Shown piece after piece: positions 14,270 to 15,673 of a stretch of DNA of 15,673 nt; positions within the stretch are counted from its first letter, which is position 1; the number at the start of each line of letters is the position of its first letter. The notes beneath the pieces were generated by a model, which did no database searches, was not told the origin of the DNA, and saw only the letters and a program-made list of their open reading frames with translations. Source of the DNA: Aurantibrevibacter sp041747755 (lineage in GTDB: Bacteria; Bacteroidota; Bacteroidia; Flavobacteriales; Flavobacteriaceae); NCBI GenBank assembly GCA_041747755.1, contig JBGTEN010000290.1:1-15673 (forward strand). Reading direction: 5' to 3'. Made by a program: the position numbers and the translations under genes.

Positions 14270-14644
14270 TTACACTGCCGTAAGACTTACCTTTCTGTTT
14301 CTGTAATTACTAAGAATACCGGCATAGAAAGCCAGGCTGTTGCGGTCTCTTCCCAAACAAGACTTTAAAAAATCTTTTAAATTGGTAAATAGAAGATTTG
14401 TTCTCATAGTGGGTAATGTAAAATTTAGCCCTTTTGGATCATAATAAGAATCATCCATTACAATATCCATGATTACCCTTTTTCTATGGTAATCTATGGA
14501 AACGTCCGCAGCATTGTAGCATTTTTTTAAAATTGCTACATGTAGGTCCTGAAACGATTTGGGTGTTTTTTGGTCTGTGCAACTGCGGGAGATTAGATTT
14601 TCAATTTCCATCAGAATTCTCCCATTTAAATTTGAATTTTCCAT
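14270..14644 (-). CDS. Hypothetical protein, 124 residues
   Basis: I do not recognise the family. The protein is soluble, with no signal peptide or membrane segment. It is mixed alpha/beta: an N-terminal helical part (MEIENLISRS, DLHVAILKKCY), a strand-rich middle (DVSIDYHRKRVIMDIVMDD), then NLLFTNLKDFLKSCLG and an R/N-rich end. Translation most likely starts at ATG 14644; an in-frame ATG at 14611 is possible. The gene stands alone, followed by its own terminator and separated by ~120 bp from the upstream SDR gene. Protein-like composition and the matched terminator support it as real. Confidence 0.6.
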   Translation of the reverse strand: MENSNLNGRILMEIENLISRSCTDQKTPKSFQDLHVAILKKCYNAADVSIDYHRKRVIMDIVMDDSYYDPKGLNFTLPTMRTNLLFTNLKDFLKSCLGRDRNSLAFYAGILSNYRNRKVSLTAV

Positions 14645-14766
14645 GGTACTCTGATTTTTTTGTTTTTATAAAGTTATGCATTTCATCGATAAAGCGGTGC
14701 AAATCAGTTATATAATTAACAATTATTGAATCATTTTGTTGTGAAAATAGCAAAACTTGTGGTGTA

Positions 14767-15576
14767 CTACCTCTTAATAGACGTCTTAAAGCGGTATTTT
14801 TTAACAGTTGTTAATAGGGCAGAATGTATTGTTTTCCCCGAAGAAATTTCGTTTTCAAGATATTCCGGTGGTTCAAGACCTCTTTTTGTAGCTTCGCCGG
14901 TATAATATGCTTTTTTAGAAGGATGCAAAGGATATACCCCATTAAATAACTCATTCCAGTAGCTATGTTCGACTATTGTTTTAAGAATGGCTATGCAATC
15001 GTCTAAATGAATTAGGTTTACGGGATCATTTCCGTTTTGGAGTGCTTTTCTTCCTGCCAAATGGTAAACAGGATGCCGGTTCGGGCCTATGAGTCCACCA
15101 AAACGCACTATTGTAGTATCTAAATGTGGATCATTTCTAAAAGTATTTTCGGCTTCCACTAGTTGTTTCCCGGATTCGGTAATGGGAGCGGTAGGTGTGG
15201 CTTCGGTAACTATAATATCTGTTTCACCATAAACCGAAGTACTGCTTACAAAAATGACCTTAGTAACACCGAATTCCCTTACAGCCTTCCATAGCGATAT
15301 TATTTTTGCAACGTAATTCTCTTTTCGGTCACCTCTTAGTTTTGGAGGAACATTTACAATTAATACCGAAATACCGCTAAGAAATGCATGTATGTCACCC
15401 TCAATACCATCCTCAGAAAGCGCTATTAGAAAAGGGTGTATACCCATATTTTTAAGCTGTGGAATTTTTGCCTCAGAGGTGGTGCTGCCATGAACTGTAT
15501 ACCCATTTTGAAGAAATGATACGGCTAGAGGTAGCCCTAACCAACCACAACCCATAATTCCGATAGTATTAGTCAA
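14767..15576 (-). CDS. YeeZ-like NAD(P)-binding SDR-family protein
   Basis: A 269-residue Rossmann protein close to the E. coli YeeZ group of atypical extended SDRs. The nucleotide motif is GCGWLG (Gly9, Gly11, Gly14), followed by VSSTSVYGE from 110, VRFGGLIGP, and NLIHLDDC, the usual epimerase-type block. The catalytic YxxxK is not intact: the region reads TESGK (133-137), leaving Lys137 without its Tyr, so ordinary SDR catalysis is doubtful. The TTG start at 15576 is needed, because the first Met after it (residue 8) lies inside the Rossmann motif. That TTG overlaps the stop of the upstream gene by 8 bp, indicating translational coupling. Substrate is unknown. Confidence 0.82.
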   Translation of the reverse strand: MTNTIGIMGCGWLGLPLAVSFLQNGYTVHGSTTSEAKIPQLKNMGIHPFLIALSEDGIEGDIHAFLSGISVLIVNVPPKLRGDRKENYVAKIISLWKAVREFGVTKVIFVSSTSVYGETDIIVTEATPTAPITESGKQLVEAENTFRNDPHLDTTIVRFGGLIGPNRHPVYHLAGRKALQNGNDPVNLIHLDDCIAILKTIVEHSYWNELFNGVYPLHPSKKAYYTGEATKRGLEPPEYLENEISSGKTIHSALLTTVKKYRFKTSIKR

Positions 15577-15673
15577 ACCGTACTGTTTTAGTTAAAAGAA
15601 TGGCATCATTGAGTACAAAAGGCATTGGAATGCTATTCTCTGGTCTTGAGGGAATGCTAAATAGCGGATTTTC
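15569..15673 (-). CDS. C-terminal end of an unidentified protein (partial)
   Basis: An open frame enters from the right edge on the minus strand and ends at TAA (15571-15569). It encodes 34 residues beginning ENPLFSIPSRPENSIP and ending LTKTVRFD. Too little is visible to name the family. Its stop overlaps the TTG start of the YeeZ-like gene by 8 bp, a typical operon junction, which supports it as a real coding end. Confidence 0.55.
   Translation of the reverse strand, partial: ENPLFSIPSRPENSIPMPFVLNDAILLTKTVRFD

Overview
The window looks like a chromosomal segment from a marine-type Flavobacteriia (Bacteroidota). Base composition is AT-rich. Leaders are A-rich with few Shine-Dalgarno sites. 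Several gaps carry the Bacteroidota -7 box TAnnTTTG. The protein families present (SDR-type threonine dehydrogenase, group IV arginine decarboxylase followed by agmatinase and a deoxyhypusine-synthase homologue, DUF4202 beside nirD) also fit that group. The species cannot be named from the sequence alone.

Positions 1-3698 (plus strand) belong to a nitrate/nitrite assimilation region. It holds the 3' end of nirD (Rieske-type small subunit of NADH-nitrite reductase), a DUF4202 protein, a membrane histidine kinase with a NarX/PilJ-type periplasmic nitrate-box motif plus PAS, and then moaE and moaC for the molybdopterin cofactor that nitrate reductase needs. A secreted lipocalin-like protein (3701-4426, minus) converges on moaC with a 2-bp gap, and a ~500-bp gene-free stretch follows.

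Positions 4930-9353 (plus) form a tight polyamine operon: arginine decarboxylase, agmatinase, a deoxyhypusine-synthase-like protein (probably a homospermidine synthase), a small very acidic protein, and a DUF155/RMND1 membrane-anchored protein. Successive genes overlap or lie 2-4 bp apart. The predicted route is arginine to agmatine to putrescine to a longer polyamine. The last two genes have no assigned role, and their place in this operon is the most interesting lead in the window.

Positions 9569-11407 (plus) hold a VOC-fold protein and a two-domain protein that fuses a RimB-type aspartic protease to a RimK glutamate ligase. Its 3' end overlaps the convergent L-threonine 3-dehydrogenase (11384-12328, minus) by 24 bp. 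A lipoprotein and a secreted NTF2-like protein (12391-13378, plus) end at a perfect 19-bp-arm bidirectional terminator. That terminator is shared with a secreted TPR-like protein (13451-14134, minus).

A 124-aa unknown protein with its own terminator, a YeeZ-like SDR protein with a TTG start, and the last 34 codons of an unidentified gene fill the right edge, all on the minus strand. I saw no tRNA, rRNA, CRISPR array, transposase or phage gene.
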